The notes: a model not told the origin generated them from the sequence alone. A stretch of 64,000 bases of DNA from Halomonas sp. JB37 (GCF_002332255.1 NZ_NRGW01000001.1:124001-188000), one strand, 5' to 3'. Counted from the first letter of the stretch, positions 10,940-25,172 are shown. Numbers and translations: made by a program.

Positions 10940-10958
10940 GGCTCATTCAACGCTGTCA

Positions 10959-12962
10959 CTATGGCCCTGCCGGACCGCCCAGCGGGTCTGAGGGGCGACG
11001 GCGCGGCGTATCGTCGTCATCCTCTTCAGCATCGCTGTCAGGCGGGCCAGAAGCAACGTTATCTCCGGCCTGAACGTTAGACTTTTCACCACCGGCAGGC
11101 GTGCCGCCGCCCGGCGAGTCGCCATCATTCCAACCTTCCGGCGGACGCGGATCGCGGCCTTCCATGATGTCCTTCAACTGAGAGGCATCAATAGTTTCAT
11201 ACTTCATCAGCGCCTCAGCCATCGCATCAAGCTTATCGCGATTATCGGCCAAGATTTGACGTGCCTGCTCATAGCAGTCATCAATAATTTTACGCACTTC
11301 TTTATCAAGACGCGTGGTGGTATCGCCAGACTTCATCTTGCCACCACCCTGACCTGGGCCACCAAGGAACTGATGCGACTCGTCCTCGTCATACATGATC
11401 GGCCCCATGGCGTCCGACAAACCCCACTTAGCGACCATATTATGCGCCAGCTCGGTAGCACGCTTGATGTCGTTAGAGGCACCGGTAGTCACACCGTTCG
11501 GGCCTAGCGTCATCTCTTCAGCAATACGACCACCAAACAGCGAGCAAATCTGGCCCAAAATTTGTTGGCGTGAAAGGCTATAGCGATCTTCCTCAGGCAA
11601 GAACATCGTCACGCCCAGCGCTCGGCCACGGGGGATAATCGTCACCTTGTAAACCGGGTCATGAGACGGCACGACCAAACCAATAATGGCGTGACCGGCT
11701 TCATGGTAAGCCGTATTGAGCTTTTCTTTATCGGTCATAACCATCGATTTGCGCTCAGCGCCCATCATGATCTTGTCCTTGGCCAGCTCAAGCTCTTCCA
11801 TGCTGACAACACGCTTGTTACGGCGCGCAGCAAACAGTGCAGACTCGTTGACTAGGTTAGCTAAATCGGCCCCGGAGAAACCCGGCGTACCGCGAGCAAT
11901 CAGCTGTGGCTTAACATCATCGGCAAGCGGCACTTTGCGCAGGTGAACACCCAAAATATGCTCACGACCACGAATATCTGGCAAGCCCACGGTTACCTGA
12001 CGGTCAAAGCGGCCTGGACGCATCAGTGCGGGGTCAAGCACGTCTGGACGGTTGGTGGCCGCAATCACGATGATGCCTTCGTTAGCTTCAAAGCCATCCA
12101 TCTCGACCAGCAGCTGGTTCAACGTCTGCTCACGCTCGTCGTTACCACCGCCCATACCGGTACCACGCGAGCGGCCCACGGCATCGATTTCATCGATAAA
12201 GATAATGCACGGCGCCTGCTTCTTAGCCTGCTCGAACATGTCGCGTACTCGAGACGCACCCACGCCGACGAACATTTCAACAAAGTCAGAGCCTGAGATA
12301 GAGAAGAAAGGCACTTTGGCTTCGCCTGCAATCGACTTTGCCAGCAGCGTTTTACCGGTACCCGGCGGCCCCACCATCAGCACGCCGCGCGGAATCATAC
12401 CGCCTAGGCGCTGAAACTTAGTCGGATCACGCAGAAAGTCGACCAGCTCTTCCACTTCTTCTTTGGCTTCATCACAACCCGCCACATCGGCAAAGGTCGT
12501 TTTAATCTGATCCTGAGAGAGCAGCTTAGCCTTTGATTTACCAAAGCTCATTGGGCCGCCTTTACCACCGCCGGCCCCACCCTGCATTTGGCGCATAAAG
12601 AACATGAAGATGCCCAAAATCAGCAGAATCGGGAAGCTAGCGATCAGCAGGCGCGTCCAGATGCTTTGCTGCTCTGGCGCCTTACCCACAACCGTGACGT
12701 TATTGCTTAGCAGGTCGTCCATCAGCTTAGGGTCTTCCGCCGAAGGGCGAATCGTCTGAAACTCAGAGCCGTCCGTACGCTCACCGCTGATGGTGTAACC
12801 ATCAATCGTCACGCTACGCACCTGCTGGTTTTGCACCTGCTGCACAAATTGGGAATAATTTGTGCTTTGCGGTGCGCTTTCCGTACTGAAATTATTGAAC
12901 ACTGTCAGTAAGACGGCCGCGATGACCAACCACAGAATCAGGTTCTTCGCCATATCATTCAA
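10959..12962 (-). CDS. ftsH: ATP-dependent zinc metalloprotease FtsH
   Basis: Membrane-anchored AAA+ protease that degrades misassembled membrane proteins and regulators such as the heat-shock sigma factor and LpxC. The 667-residue product has two N-terminal membrane segments (about 7-24 and 105-125) around a periplasmic loop, Walker A GPPGTGKT, Walker B IIFIDEID, the SRH region and the zinc site HEAGH. The TTG start at 12962 has GAGG 8 bases upstream; an ATG three codons later (12953) is the alternative. The C-terminal tail is Gly/Asp/Glu-rich. Follows rlmE with a 254-bp gap. Confidence 0.97.
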   Translation of the reverse strand: MNDMAKNLILWLVIAAVLLTVFNNFSTESAPQSTNYSQFVQQVQNQQVRSVTIDGYTISGERTDGSEFQTIRPSAEDPKLMDDLLSNNVTVVGKAPEQQSIWTRLLIASFPILLILGIFMFFMRQMQGGAGGGKGGPMSFGKSKAKLLSQDQIKTTFADVAGCDEAKEEVEELVDFLRDPTKFQRLGGMIPRGVLMVGPPGTGKTLLAKSIAGEAKVPFFSISGSDFVEMFVGVGASRVRDMFEQAKKQAPCIIFIDEIDAVGRSRGTGMGGGNDEREQTLNQLLVEMDGFEANEGIIVIAATNRPDVLDPALMRPGRFDRQVTVGLPDIRGREHILGVHLRKVPLADDVKPQLIARGTPGFSGADLANLVNESALFAARRNKRVVSMEELELAKDKIMMGAERKSMVMTDKEKLNTAYHEAGHAIIGLVVPSHDPVYKVTIIPRGRALGVTMFLPEEDRYSLSRQQILGQICSLFGGRIAEEMTLGPNGVTTGASNDIKRATELAHNMVAKWGLSDAMGPIMYDEDESHQFLGGPGQGGGKMKSGDTTTRLDKEVRKIIDDCYEQARQILADNRDKLDAMAEALMKYETIDASQLKDIMEGRDPRPPEGWNDGDSPGGGTPAGGEKSNVQAGDNVASGPPDSDAEEDDDDTPRRRPSDPLGGPAGP

Positions 12963-13216
12963 GGGGCTACCCTCATTACAAGAATCCGTCAGTTAAACCC
13001 TGATGCCAAATAAACGCTGCCGTTAAGACCGCACATCAGCATCAAGTACTCAACCATTGCCAAAGCGTGTTCTGCCTCGGGCCATCTGTGTCACGCGCAT
13101 TGGCTGCGTCTAATGTGACACGCATTGCATTTGCCTGTCTGGCAATTGCGCTAATAAATCTTGGCTATGAACCACGCGGTTATTTGCCCCTGTCATAAGA
13201 ACGCTCACAAGGTCAG

Positions 13217-13864
13217 CTACCCGCGAAAACCTTCTGCCAGGAAATACACCTCACGAGAGCGCGCCCGCGACGCATCTGGCTTTCTAGTCACCACTTTGCT
13301 GAAGCTACCGCGCAGCTCCTTCAAGTAGGCGTCAAACCCCTCACCTTGGAATACCTTCGCTAAAAACCGACCACCGGGTGACAGCGTTTCGCGCGCCAGC
13401 TCTAATGCCAGCTCCACTAAATATATCCCCTGGGGCTGATCTATCGCAGCCATCCCACTCATATTGGGGGCCATGTCTGACATCACAAGGTCTACACGAC
13501 GATTATCGAGGCGTTTTAGTATCGCTTCAAGCACCGCCTCTTCTGTGAAATCGCCCTGGATAAAGTCTACACCGGCCAAGGCGTCCATCTCCAGAATATC
13601 GGAGGCGATAACAATACCCTCAGGCCCTACTTTCTCCGCAGCAATCTGGCTCCAGCCTCCGGGCGCAGCGCCCAGATCGATCACCGTCATACCGGGACGC
13701 AGTAGCTTATCCTTTTCATCCAACTCAAGCAGCTTGTAGCTAGCGCGAGAACGATACCCATCCTGCCAGCTCTGCTTGACGTACTGGTCGTCAAAATGCT
13801 CCTTCTTCCAGTTATTACTAGTCTTGCTTACTGAATGCTTACGACTTGGGGGCTTTTGCTGCAT
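13217..13864 (-). CDS. rlmE: 23S rRNA (uridine-2552 2'-O) methyltransferase RlmE
   Basis: Methylates U2552 in the A-loop of 23S rRNA, a heat-shock-linked late step of 50S assembly. The 215-residue product has the SAM-binding [13 protein letters not shown] motif, [11 protein letters not shown] and the KVFQGEGFD segment that supply the K-D-K-E catalytic set. The ATG at 13864 is used; a GTG five codons upstream (13879) is equally open, and neither has a clear Shine-Dalgarno. It lies upstream of ftsH and is divergent from yhbY, as in E. coli. Confidence 0.96.
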   Translation of the reverse strand: MQQKPPSRKHSVSKTSNNWKKEHFDDQYVKQSWQDGYRSRASYKLLELDEKDKLLRPGMTVIDLGAAPGGWSQIAAEKVGPEGIVIASDILEMDALAGVDFIQGDFTEEAVLEAILKRLDNRRVDLVMSDMAPNMSGMAAIDQPQGIYLVELALELARETLSPGGRFLAKVFQGEGFDAYLKELRGSFSKVVTRKPDASRARSREVYFLAEGFRG

Positions 13865-13978
13865 GTGAAAATCTAACACTAGAATAAGAGAGGGGCGCGT
13901 TTACGCGATCGCTTTCACTCGATGGCGTTTCACCGTAAGATGGTGCGTTAAGCGCTAACCGGGATACCGCAAGATACC

Positions 13979-14305
13979 ATGAGCTTGTCACAGGCACAAA
14001 AGAAAGCATTTCGTAGCATTGGCCACCACCTTAACCCTGTGGTCACCGTTTCTGAGAACGGCGTCTCCGAAAATTTGCTAGCAGAACTTAACCGCGCGCT
14101 CACCGATCACGAACTGATCAAAGTGAAGCTCGCCCTTCCTGAACGTGATGAACGTGCTGCCATGGTAGCCGAACTGATCACCAACAGCCGTGCTGACCTT
14201 GTGCAAACCATTGGTAAAATGGCCCTGCTTTATCGCAGGAATCCACAGGTAAATCCGAAGCTGTCTAATGTCACCCGCTTTGAGAACCACCACGGTCGCT
14301 ATTAA
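13979..14305 (+). CDS. yhbY: YhbY-family (CRM domain) RNA-binding protein
   Basis: A 108-residue protein with a single CRM domain, which binds pre-50S particles in E. coli. Visible features are the N-terminal LRSIGHHLNPVV-like helix (here KAFRSIGHHLNPVV), the LIKVKL strand and the QTIGKMALLYRRN segment close to the usual C-terminus. Divergent from rlmE-ftsH and convergent with greA, with a shared terminator at 14381-14423. The order rlmE/yhbY is conserved in gammaproteobacteria. Confidence 0.93.
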   Translation: MSLSQAQKKAFRSIGHHLNPVVTVSENGVSENLLAELNRALTDHELIKVKLALPERDERAAMVAELITNSRADLVQTIGKMALLYRRNPQVNPKLSNVTRFENHHGRY

Positions 14306-14380
14306 TCACGAAACGGGCAGCGCGTTAAATTGACGCGCCGCTGGCTATGTTTGAAAAAATATAGTTCGTAAAGACACATC

Positions 14381-14423
14381 AAACGCCCCTCAGCGCACTC
14401 GTTCGCTGAGGGGCGTTTTTTTA
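14381..14423. terminator. Bidirectional terminator between yhbY and greA
   Basis: A 15-bp stem (AAACGCCCCTCAGCG) with an 8-base loop, flanked by A and T runs on both sides, sits between the convergent yhbY and greA genes. It can end transcripts from both directions. Confidence 0.85.
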
Positions 14424-14896
14424 TTAAATATATACGACGCTACCTATTTCGTACTCGACATCGCCGCCCGGTGTTTTCACCACCACAATATCACCCTCTT
14501 CCTTGCCGATCAGGGCGCGAGCAATAGGGGATGTCACCGAAATGCGCCCAGACTTAATGTCGGCCTCGTCTTCGCCAACGATCCGGTAAGTGACTTCGGC
14601 ATCGGTGTCTAGATTCTGCATCGACACGGTGACGCCAAAAATCACTTTGCCCGTGTTTGGCAATTTAGCGACATCAATCACTTGGGCGACGGAGAGCTTG
14701 CCCTCAATCTCTTGGATTCGCCCTTCGATAAATCCTTGCTGCTCGCGAGCGGCATGGTACTCGGCGTTCTCTTTCAGATCACCGTGTTCACGCGCTTCAG
14801 CGATGGCCGCGATCACCTGAGGGCGAGCTTCGCTTTTCAGATGATCAAGCTCTTCACGAAGGCTTCTTTCCCCCGCAACTGTCATCGGGACCTTGT

Positions 14897-14900
<4 letters not shown>
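14424..14900 (-). CDS. greA: Transcription elongation factor GreA
   Basis: GreA enters the RNA polymerase secondary channel and stimulates cleavage of backtracked RNA. The 158-residue product has the N-terminal coiled coil (about 1-75) with the conserved acidic tip ([15 protein letters not shown]) and the C-terminal FKBP-like domain ending in [13 protein letters not shown]. Its ATG overlaps the carB stop by 4 bases (ATGA), so it is at the end of a carA-carB-greA operon, an order common in this lineage. Confidence 0.98.
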
Positions 14901-18127
<3,227 letters not shown>

Positions 18128-18225
18128 AACGGTTCCCACAAAAAATAATGACGATGAGCGACAAAAGACGGCGATAAAGTGATGCAGCGGTGCTAGACGA
18201 AAGCTTTCAGCAGCAACCCGCTGCC

Positions 18226-19386
18226 TTAGCGACGCGCCTGCATCAGGGCCACAAAGCGATCAAACAGCGGTGCTACGTCTCGCGGACCGGGGCTCGCCTC
18301 TGGGTGACCTTGAAAGCTGAACGCTGAGCGGTCAGTGCGCTCAATACCTTGCAAGGTGCCGTCGAACAGCGAACGATGCGTTGCCCGCAGATTGGCAGGT
18401 AGGCTCGCTTCATCTGCCGCAAAACCGTGGTTTTGGCTGGTAATCATCACCTTGCCAGTGTCTAGATCTTGCACCGGATGGTTAGCGCCGTGATGGCCAT
18501 GGCTCATCTTGAGCGTTTTCGCACCAGAGGCGAGCGCCAGCAACTGATGGCCCAGGCAAATTCCAAACAGCGGAATATCGGCTTCCAACACGTTCTGAAT
18601 GGCTTTAATGGCGTAATCACAGGGCTCTGGGTCGCCCGGGCCATTGGCCAAAAAGACCCCATCAGGGTTCATGGCCAGCACGTCAGCAGCGGGCGTTTGC
18701 GCCGGCACCACGGTAAGCCGGCAGCCGCGTGCAGCCAGCATGCGCAGGATGTTGAATTTAACGCCGTAATCAAACGCCACCACGTGGTAAGGGCGCTCGC
18801 TTTGCGTGGTATCCGCGTAGCCTTGGCCCAGCGTCCACTCGCCTTCTGTCCATTCGTAAGGGGCCTTGCACGACACTTCTTTAGCCAGATCCATTCCCTT
18901 CAGGCCAGGAAATGCCTTGGCGGCGTCTAGCGCCCGCGCTACCGCGTCATCGCCTTCGGCATCAGCACCCGCCAAAATCGCCCCGTTCTGGGCACCTTTA
19001 TCGCGCAGAATGCGCGTTAGGCGGCGAGTATCAATATCGGCAATGCCCAGCACGTTCTGACTTTTCAGATAATCCGATAGCGATTGCTCAGAGCGAAAGC
19101 TGCTGGCCATTAACGGCAAATCGCGAATCACCAAGCCCGCCGCTGCAATCGACCCAGACTCGATGTCTTCGGCATTAATGCCGGTATTGCCGATATGAGG
19201 ATAGGTGAGCGTAACGATTTGGCGAGTGTAGGAAGGGTCAGTGAGGATTTCTTGGTAGCCGGTCATGGCCGTATTGAACACCACCTCACCGCTTGTTAGT
19301 CCATCCGCGCCAATGGCGATTCCATGGAAAACGCTACCATCTTCCAGAGCCAATATTGCGGGTTTGCTCAATGCGGTGTTATTCAA
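18226..19386 (-). CDS. carA: Carbamoyl-phosphate synthase small (glutaminase) subunit
   Basis: Hydrolyses glutamine and channels ammonia to CarB. The 386-residue product has the N-terminal CPSase small-chain domain (about 1-150) and a class I glutamine amidotransferase with GICLGHQLL (catalytic Cys) and the GHPE motif near the end. A TTG codon at 19386 is chosen because GGGAGG lies 8 bases upstream and the following residues match CarA N-termini; the frame stays open upstream to 19548 but crosses a terminator-like hairpin, so the longer form is unlikely. Confidence 0.93.
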   Translation of the reverse strand: MNNTALSKPAILALEDGSVFHGIAIGADGLTSGEVVFNTAMTGYQEILTDPSYTRQIVTLTYPHIGNTGINAEDIESGSIAAAGLVIRDLPLMASSFRSEQSLSDYLKSQNVLGIADIDTRRLTRILRDKGAQNGAILAGADAEGDDAVARALDAAKAFPGLKGMDLAKEVSCKAPYEWTEGEWTLGQGYADTTQSERPYHVVAFDYGVKFNILRMLAARGCRLTVVPAQTPAADVLAMNPDGVFLANGPGDPEPCDYAIKAIQNVLEADIPLFGICLGHQLLALASGAKTLKMSHGHHGANHPVQDLDTGKVMITSQNHGFAADEASLPANLRATHRSLFDGTLQGIERTDRSAFSFQGHPEASPGPRDVAPLFDRFVALMQARR

Positions 19387-19471
19387 AACAAGATCCTCCC
19401 ATGCTGGTGGGAGCCTGTTGGGCGCAGGCTCAGCAATTTCTGCATTAAAACTTCTTTGAAATAAGGGCCGT

Positions 19472-19518
19472 AAAAAAGCGGGACGAAGCCGATAAAAAGA
19501 ATCGGTTTCATCCCGCTT
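19472..19518 (-). terminator. Terminator-like hairpin upstream of carA (possible attenuator)
   Basis: On the minus strand, AAGCGGGA...ACCGAT pairs with ATCGG...TCCCGCTT in an 18-20 bp imperfect stem followed directly by TTTTTT. It lies about 85 bases before the carA start and about 245 bases after the dapB stop. It may be the dapB terminator or an attenuator in the carAB leader; no leader peptide is obvious. Confidence 0.75.
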
Positions 19519-19694
19519 GTTGTTCGATGCCCTTTCAGAGCCGCTCACTTAACATCAATATGAAAGCGGACTCGGGCAGGCTTTGGGCTGGCCAACGCAA
19601 CAAGCGCGCCGTTTGAGTCTTCTTAGCCACCCGGCCAAAATTTTTGAAATGTTACAGGAATTTTAGACCTAAGACTACCCCTTAATCATAGAGC

Positions 19695-19739
19695 GATCCT
19701 ACATAGAACCATTCTACATAGAACTATCCTAGCGAAGGG
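19695..19739. repeat. Three 15-bp imperfect tandem units after dapB
   Basis: Two near-identical units containing tctacatagaac or cctacatagaac and a third degenerate unit run in exact 15-base register between dapB and carA. They are non-coding and resemble in form, though not in sequence, other short-period intergenic repeats in this window. Confidence 0.65.
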
Positions 19740-19764
19740 TCTCTACTAAAATAGCGGCAACGCC

Positions 19765-20628
<864 letters not shown>

Positions 20629-20662
20629 TTATAGCAGACGCACAAAAGCTCTCTTTATTCGC

Positions 20663-20944
20663 TCAGTTCTCCCACACCACGACTATCTCTTCATCGCCTG
20701 CCATACGGATTAGATGGCGCTCAACCACACCTTCAAGCTCATCCAGGTGCTCCTCTTCCAGCGCTTCAATGGCGATCAATAATGTACCGGACTCAGCGCG
20801 CATTAAGCAGGCGCCCATCGCAAACGTGATCTTGCCTTGCTGGTCGTCTTGTTCAACGTCCAGCTTATGCGCCCAGTGTTTGCATAAACGGTTGATCAAT
20901 CGCTGGGCCGACGCGGTTTCAATCTTTGCACGAGATAAAGGCAT
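20663..20944 (-). CDS. DUF2218 family small protein
   Basis: A 93-residue acidic protein matching the DUF2218 family in length and in the pattern of an N-terminal helix carrying the basic RLINRLCKHWAHK segment, a FAMGACLM strand and a C-terminal ERHLIRMAGDEEIVVVW segment. Members are often encoded beside siderophore transport genes; here the divergent neighbour is an iron-siderophore ABC operon, so a link to iron is suggested but not shown. No catalytic motif is seen. Confidence 0.8.
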   Translation of the reverse strand: MPLSRAKIETASAQRLINRLCKHWAHKLDVEQDDQQGKITFAMGACLMRAESGTLLIAIEALEEEHLDELEGVVERHLIRMAGDEEIVVVWEN

Positions 20945-21085
20945 AGCACTGCTCCATTTTGTAAGTACTCACACGCTTCAAGCCGCTCTAACATTAGCAT
21001 TATGGATGGAGAAACGCCGTGCCTTCACGGCAATTTATGCGGCGAAACCATCACAGATCGACAAAAAATCACACCCCACAAAAAA

Positions 21086-21106
21086 CAATGAGAATCAGTT
21101 ATAATA
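21086..21106 (+). promoter_or_regulatory. Possible Fur box upstream of iron ABC operon
   Basis: The sequence aatgagaatcagttataat matches the left half of a Fur box well (TGAGAATNA) and the right half poorly. It overlaps a TATAAT-like -10 and lies about 140 bases before the binding-protein start, in the 299-bp gap after the DUF2218 gene. Nothing else coding is seen in that gap; a small GCCGTG/CACGGC hairpin lies at 21013-21028. Confidence 0.45.
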
Positions 21107-21243
21107 TAATTTGCATCTCTAATGCGATCAGATCACGATAACGCGCCAGAAAAGCCTCTTCACTGTTTATCTGTCGCGTGACTTACCAACATCGATTCGT
21201 TAATTAACCTCATTTTTTATCAATACCGACCATCGAGAAAAAA

Positions 21244-22377
21244 ATGCTCAGCTTTCAGCGCTTAAAATTCCTGCTTGGCACTATCATTGCGTCTGGTTTC
21301 TGCGCCACGGCAATGGCTGATGACATCACCATTACCGATATCGCCGGCCGCCAAGTCACCCTAGACGCCCCTGCAGAGCGCGTTATTTTAGGCGAGGGGC
21401 GGCAAATTTATCTGCTGGGACTGCTCGAGCCAGAAGCCCCCTTTGCCCATGTCGTCGGTTGGCGCGAGGATTTCTCTCAGGCAGACCCGGACAACTACGC
21501 CCGCTATCTCGAGCGCTTCCCGGAAATTGAAGCGATCCCCACCTTTGGCGGCTTTAAAGACGGCACCTTTGATGTGGAGCAGGCAGCCTCGCTTAACCCC
21601 GACGTAGTGCTGATGAATATCGAAGCAAAAGCGGCCACAGAAGACGCCGCCTATGATGAAAAACTGGCACAGCTGGGCATTCCTATTATCTATGTAGACT
21701 TTCGAGAAGACCCGCTGGCAAACACTATTGCGTCCATGCGGATCATCGGCCAAATTATGAACGATGAAGCTGCCGCCGAAGAATTCATCGAGTTTGCCGA
21801 GACCCAGCTGGCACGCGTCACTGATGTGATTGCCGAGGCAAACCCCGATCGCCCAAGCGTCTTTATTGACCGCGCCGGCGGCTACTCAGATGAGTGCTGC
21901 ATGAGCTTCGGCCCAGCCAACTTTGGCGAATATGTCACCCTCGCTGGCGGCACCAATATTGCCGAGGGCATTATTCCTAATAGCTTCGGCAACCTCAACC
22001 CTGAACAGATTATTGCCGCTAACCCCGACCATGTAGTTGTTACCGGCGGCAACTGGGATGCCTACGTACCTGGCGGCGACTGGGTGGGCGTAGGGCCTGG
22101 CTCAGATATGCAACAGGCTCACGCCAAGCTGGAAGCGCTGACCGAGCGCACCGCGATGACCGGCATTAAGGCCGTTGAATCTGGCAACTTCCACGCTATT
22201 TGGCATCAGTTTTACAACAGCCCTTACTACTTCGTGGCGATACAGCAATTAGCCAAGTGGCTACACCCCGAGCTATTTGAAGACCTGGACCCGGAAGCCA
22301 CCATGGAAGAACTGCACGAGCGCTTCCTGCCCATCGACTATGAGCCCGGCTACTGGATATCGCTCCATGACGACTGA
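21244..22377 (+). CDS. Iron-siderophore ABC transporter substrate-binding protein
   Basis: A 377-residue periplasmic binding protein of the FepB/FhuD class (cluster A-II). It has a Sec signal peptide (cleavage near ADD at 25-27), the VTDIAGR-type opening strand (ITDIAGRQVTLDAPAERVI), and the long interdomain helix typical of this class. It is the first gene of a three-gene operon with a FecCD permease and an ATPase, overlapping the permease by 11 bases. The ligand cannot be read from sequence; ferric siderophore is most likely, vitamin B12 or heme are alternatives. Confidence 0.88.
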   Translation: MLSFQRLKFLLGTIIASGFCATAMADDITITDIAGRQVTLDAPAERVILGEGRQIYLLGLLEPEAPFAHVVGWREDFSQADPDNYARYLERFPEIEAIPTFGGFKDGTFDVEQAASLNPDVVLMNIEAKAATEDAAYDEKLAQLGIPIIYVDFREDPLANTIASMRIIGQIMNDEAAAEEFIEFAETQLARVTDVIAEANPDRPSVFIDRAGGYSDECCMSFGPANFGEYVTLAGGTNIAEGIIPNSFGNLNPEQIIAANPDHVVVTGGNWDAYVPGGDWVGVGPGSDMQQAHAKLEALTERTAMTGIKAVESGNFHAIWHQFYNSPYYFVAIQQLAKWLHPELFEDLDPEATMEELHERFLPIDYEPGYWISLHDD

Positions 22378-23452
22378 TACGAGGATAACGGAAACGGAGG
22401 TAACAGAGCGCCTTTCACAGGGGCGCGCCTTTTACCATAGCCAGGTGTTCCGCCGCCAACTGATCTTGGCTGCACTGGTGTTAGCGCTGTTTTTTAGCCT
22501 CTGCGTTGACCTGGCCCTCGGCCCCGCCCGCTACAGTCTGGGCGAAGTCATCGCGGCACTATTCACACCGGGCAGCGTTAGCCAGCAGGCGCGGGTGATT
22601 GTCTGGGAAATCCGCATGCCGGTGGCACTGATGGCACTGGTGGTGGGCGCCAGCCTGTCAGCTGCCGGGGCGCAGATGCAGACCATTCTGAGCAACCCGC
22701 TCGCTAGCCCGTTTACCCTGGGAATTTCTGCTGGGGCTAGTTTTGGCGCCGCGCTGGGCCTTGCTTTTGGGGTGGCTATTGTGCCCGCCGCCATTGAGTT
22801 TGTGGTGCCTATCAACGCCTTCGTGATGGCCATGTTTACCGCGTTTTTAATTCATGCCTTAAGCCTAAAGCGCGGCGTGACGGTAGAGACGATTGTGCTG
22901 CTTGGCATCGCCATGGTGTTTATCTTTAACTCTTTGATGGCACTAATTCAGTTCTTTGCCAGCCAGGAGGCGGTATCCGCGGTGGTATTCTGGACCATGG
23001 GCAGCTTGACCAAAGCCACCTGGCCCAAGTTCTGGATCGCCCTCAGCATTCTCGCTTTGTCGATGCCGCTGCTTGCCCGGCACGGCTGGGCACTGACCGC
23101 TATGCGCCTGGGCGATGCCAAAGCCGAGAGCATGGGCGTCAACCCCCGTGCACTGCGCTTGGAAGTGCTGGTACTGGTGTCGCTGCTCGCTGCTATCGCG
23201 GTAGCATTTGTCGGCACTATCGGGTTTATTGGCTTGGTGGGCCCGCATATTGCGCGCATTTTGCTGGGTGAAGATCAGCGCTTCTTCCTGCCCGGTTCGG
23301 CGCTGTGCGGCGCGCTCATCCTTTCGGTGGGCTCGGTTATCTCCAAGATCATTATACCCGGCACCATCATCCCCATTGGAATTATCACTTCGCTGGTGGG
23401 CATTCCCTTCTTTCTGTTTCTAGTGCTTAACCACAAGAAGGCCTCATGGTAA
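22367..23452 (+). CDS. FecCD-family iron-siderophore ABC permease
   Basis: A 361-residue inner-membrane permease with about ten hydrophobic segments and family signatures GAGAQMQTILSNPLASP-like (here AAGAQMQTILSNPLA) near the second membrane span and FVGTIGFIGLVGPHIAR near the C-terminus, the region contacting the ATPase. The ATG at 22367 lies inside the end of the binding-protein gene; the frame is open further upstream but that part is antiparallel to the conserved end of the upstream product and unlikely to be translated. Overlaps the ATPase gene by 7 bases. Confidence 0.9.
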   Translation: MTTDTRITETEVTERLSQGRAFYHSQVFRRQLILAALVLALFFSLCVDLALGPARYSLGEVIAALFTPGSVSQQARVIVWEIRMPVALMALVVGASLSAAGAQMQTILSNPLASPFTLGISAGASFGAALGLAFGVAIVPAAIEFVVPINAFVMAMFTAFLIHALSLKRGVTVETIVLLGIAMVFIFNSLMALIQFFASQEAVSAVVFWTMGSLTKATWPKFWIALSILALSMPLLARHGWALTAMRLGDAKAESMGVNPRALRLEVLVLVSLLAAIAVAFVGTIGFIGLVGPHIARILLGEDQRFFLPGSALCGALILSVGSVISKIIIPGTIIPIGIITSLVGIPFFLFLVLNHKKASW

Positions 23453-24195
23453 CGCTACAACTGAGCCACGTATCCGCCCGCTATGGGCGACGCCCCATTC
23501 TGCAAGAGATCACCACGCCCTGCTTTCAAGGCGGGCAAGTCGTCGCGCTGCTGGGCCCCAATGCGGCGGGTAAATCGACGCTTTTTAGGCGCATTTTAGG
23601 GCTCTTGAAAGGCGAAGGCGAGGTGACAATTAGCGGCACCAGCGCCGAGCGGCCGGTGGGTTATATGCCCCAAGACACGGGCGCTAAAGCGGTACTCACA
23701 GTATACGAATCTGTGCTTTTGGCGCGTATGCAGGGGCGTGGATTAAAAGTGCAGCCTGAGGATTTAGCCCAGGTGGATCGCGCACTGGACGAGCTGGCGA
23801 TTACGGCCCTTGGCGAGCGCGATATTGGCGACCTCAGCGGCGGCCAGCGCCAGTTGGTCAGCGCCGCCCAAGCGCTGGTGCAAGAGCCGGAGATTCTGAT
23901 GCTGGATGAGCCCACTTCGGCACTCGACCTTAACCGGCAAATTAGCCTGTTGACGGTGTTGCGCCGGCTGGCCGACGAGCGCCAGATGCTGATTCTGGTG
24001 GCACTCCACGACTTAGGGCATGCGCTACGCTTCGCCGACGCCGCTATGCTACTGGAAAATGGTCGGCTGATTGCCTGCGGCCCTACCGCTGAAGTGATTA
24101 CGCCAGTGCTGTTGCAGCAAGTATATAAAGTCACGGCCCGAATTGAACCGTGCTCGAAAGGCCAGCCGCAGCTTATCGTCGAAGCAGCCATTTAG
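23446..24195 (+). CDS. Iron-siderophore ABC transporter ATP-binding protein
   Basis: A 249-residue FepC/FhuC-type ATPase energising the preceding permease. Walker A is GPNAAGKST (about 36-44), the signature LSGGQRQ, Walker B ILMLDEPTSALD and the switch His in LVALHDLGHA. Translationally coupled to the permease (overlap of 7 bases). Its 3' end overlaps the convergent DMT transporter gene by 23 bases, so the operon has no room for a terminator before the neighbour. Confidence 0.92.
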   Translation: MVTLQLSHVSARYGRRPILQEITTPCFQGGQVVALLGPNAAGKSTLFRRILGLLKGEGEVTISGTSAERPVGYMPQDTGAKAVLTVYESVLLARMQGRGLKVQPEDLAQVDRALDELAITALGERDIGDLSGGQRQLVSAAQALVQEPEILMLDEPTSALDLNRQISLLTVLRRLADERQMLILVALHDLGHALRFADAAMLLENGRLIACGPTAEVITPVLLQQVYKVTARIEPCSKGQPQLIVEAAI

Positions 24196-25084
24196 CCGTT
24201 AACCTAAGCCGCCGCCCTTCCATCGCCGCTAGCGCTACCCCGCTTAACATCAGCGGTAGCGCTAGTAGGAAGCCGCTGGAGACCGGTATGCCAAACAGCA
24301 CCCAATCGGCAAGCACAGGCCACACTAGTGCAATATATTCAAAAGGCGCCAACCGCGACGCCTCGGCATAGCGCAGCGCTAATGTCATCGCGATATGGGC
24401 AGCGCCGCCAAACAGGCCCGACAGCACTAACAGCACAAATTCCACCCGCGTCAATGCGGCCCACCCCAGCGGAAGCGTGGCAAGCCCGGCCAGCGTCGCG
24501 ACCACAATAAAGTAGAACGCAATCGAAGCCGCACTTTCGGTTCGCGAAATTCGCCGGACGGTGAGTAGCGCTCCCGCTGTTAACAGCGCACCGAGCGCGC
24601 CTAGCGCATACCCGGTCGCTTGCCCACTGACCGCACTAGCATTCAACCCAGGTAGGATAAGCACCGCCACCCCGGCAAGCGCTAGCGCCACGCCTCCCAT
24701 ACGATAGCGCGAGAACCGTTCACCCAGTAGCAGCACGCCACCCAACGCCATAAAGACCGGCGTAAGCTGAGCCAGTAGCGTCGCCTCAGCCACCGACAGA
24801 AACGCAACGGCGGCGAAAGAGGCAAACATTGCCGCCGCTCCCAACCCTGAACGCAGCGCATGCCCTAGCGGACGTCGCGTGGCCAGTCCGCGCGGGAATT
24901 CTCGCCGCAGCATGAGAAAAATCACCACGGGGAGTAATGCAAACAGCGAGCGAAAAAAGACCGACTGCCCGACCGGCACGTCATCACTCACGGCCTTAAT
25001 ACACACCAGCATGCCCGTGAACAGCATGCCTGAGAGAATCCTCAGCCAGATGCCAAGAGACACTTTTTCTTGAAGATTATCCAT
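24173..25084 (-). CDS. DMT superfamily (EamA-type) transporter
   Basis: A 303-residue membrane protein with ten predicted hydrophobic segments in two EamA repeats (about 10-145 and 155-290); the SVAEATLLAQLTPVFMALGGVLLLGERFS segment is typical of the end of repeat one. Such proteins export amino acids, nucleotides or other metabolites; the substrate is unknown here. It is a single gene, convergent with the iron operon and separated from dnaJ by a terminator. Confidence 0.88.
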   Translation of the reverse strand: MDNLQEKVSLGIWLRILSGMLFTGMLVCIKAVSDDVPVGQSVFFRSLFALLPVVIFLMLRREFPRGLATRRPLGHALRSGLGAAAMFASFAAVAFLSVAEATLLAQLTPVFMALGGVLLLGERFSRYRMGGVALALAGVAVLILPGLNASAVSGQATGYALGALGALLTAGALLTVRRISRTESAASIAFYFIVVATLAGLATLPLGWAALTRVEFVLLVLSGLFGGAAHIAMTLALRYAEASRLAPFEYIALVWPVLADWVLFGIPVSSGFLLALPLMLSGVALAAMEGRRLRLTAKWLLRR

Positions 25085-25107
25085 GGCGCGTAGCCTTTCC
25101 TAAACAG

Positions 25108-25138
25108 CAAAAACCCCCGGACGAACCGAGGGTTTTTG
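25108..25138 (-). terminator. Terminator after dnaJ
   Basis: CAAAAACCC...GGGTTTTTG forms a 12-13 bp stem with a short loop 35 bases after the dnaJ stop; the minus strand ends in a T run. It closes the grpE-dnaK-dnaJ cluster before the DMT gene. Confidence 0.8.
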
Positions 25139-25172
25139 AACCAGATACCTAGCGTAGGCCCATCATCTCAGA

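Noticed and set aside
13088..13121. GTGTCAC...GTGACAC inverted repeat between rlmE and ftsH
   Set aside because: Seven-base arms with a 20-base gap; too weak to call a terminator or operator without comparative data.
13890..13930. Sigma32-like promoter for rlmE-ftsH
   Set aside because: A TGAAA and CCCCTCTC pair is present, but the spacing (about 17) and -35 match are poor, so it was not listed despite the known heat-shock link in E. coli.
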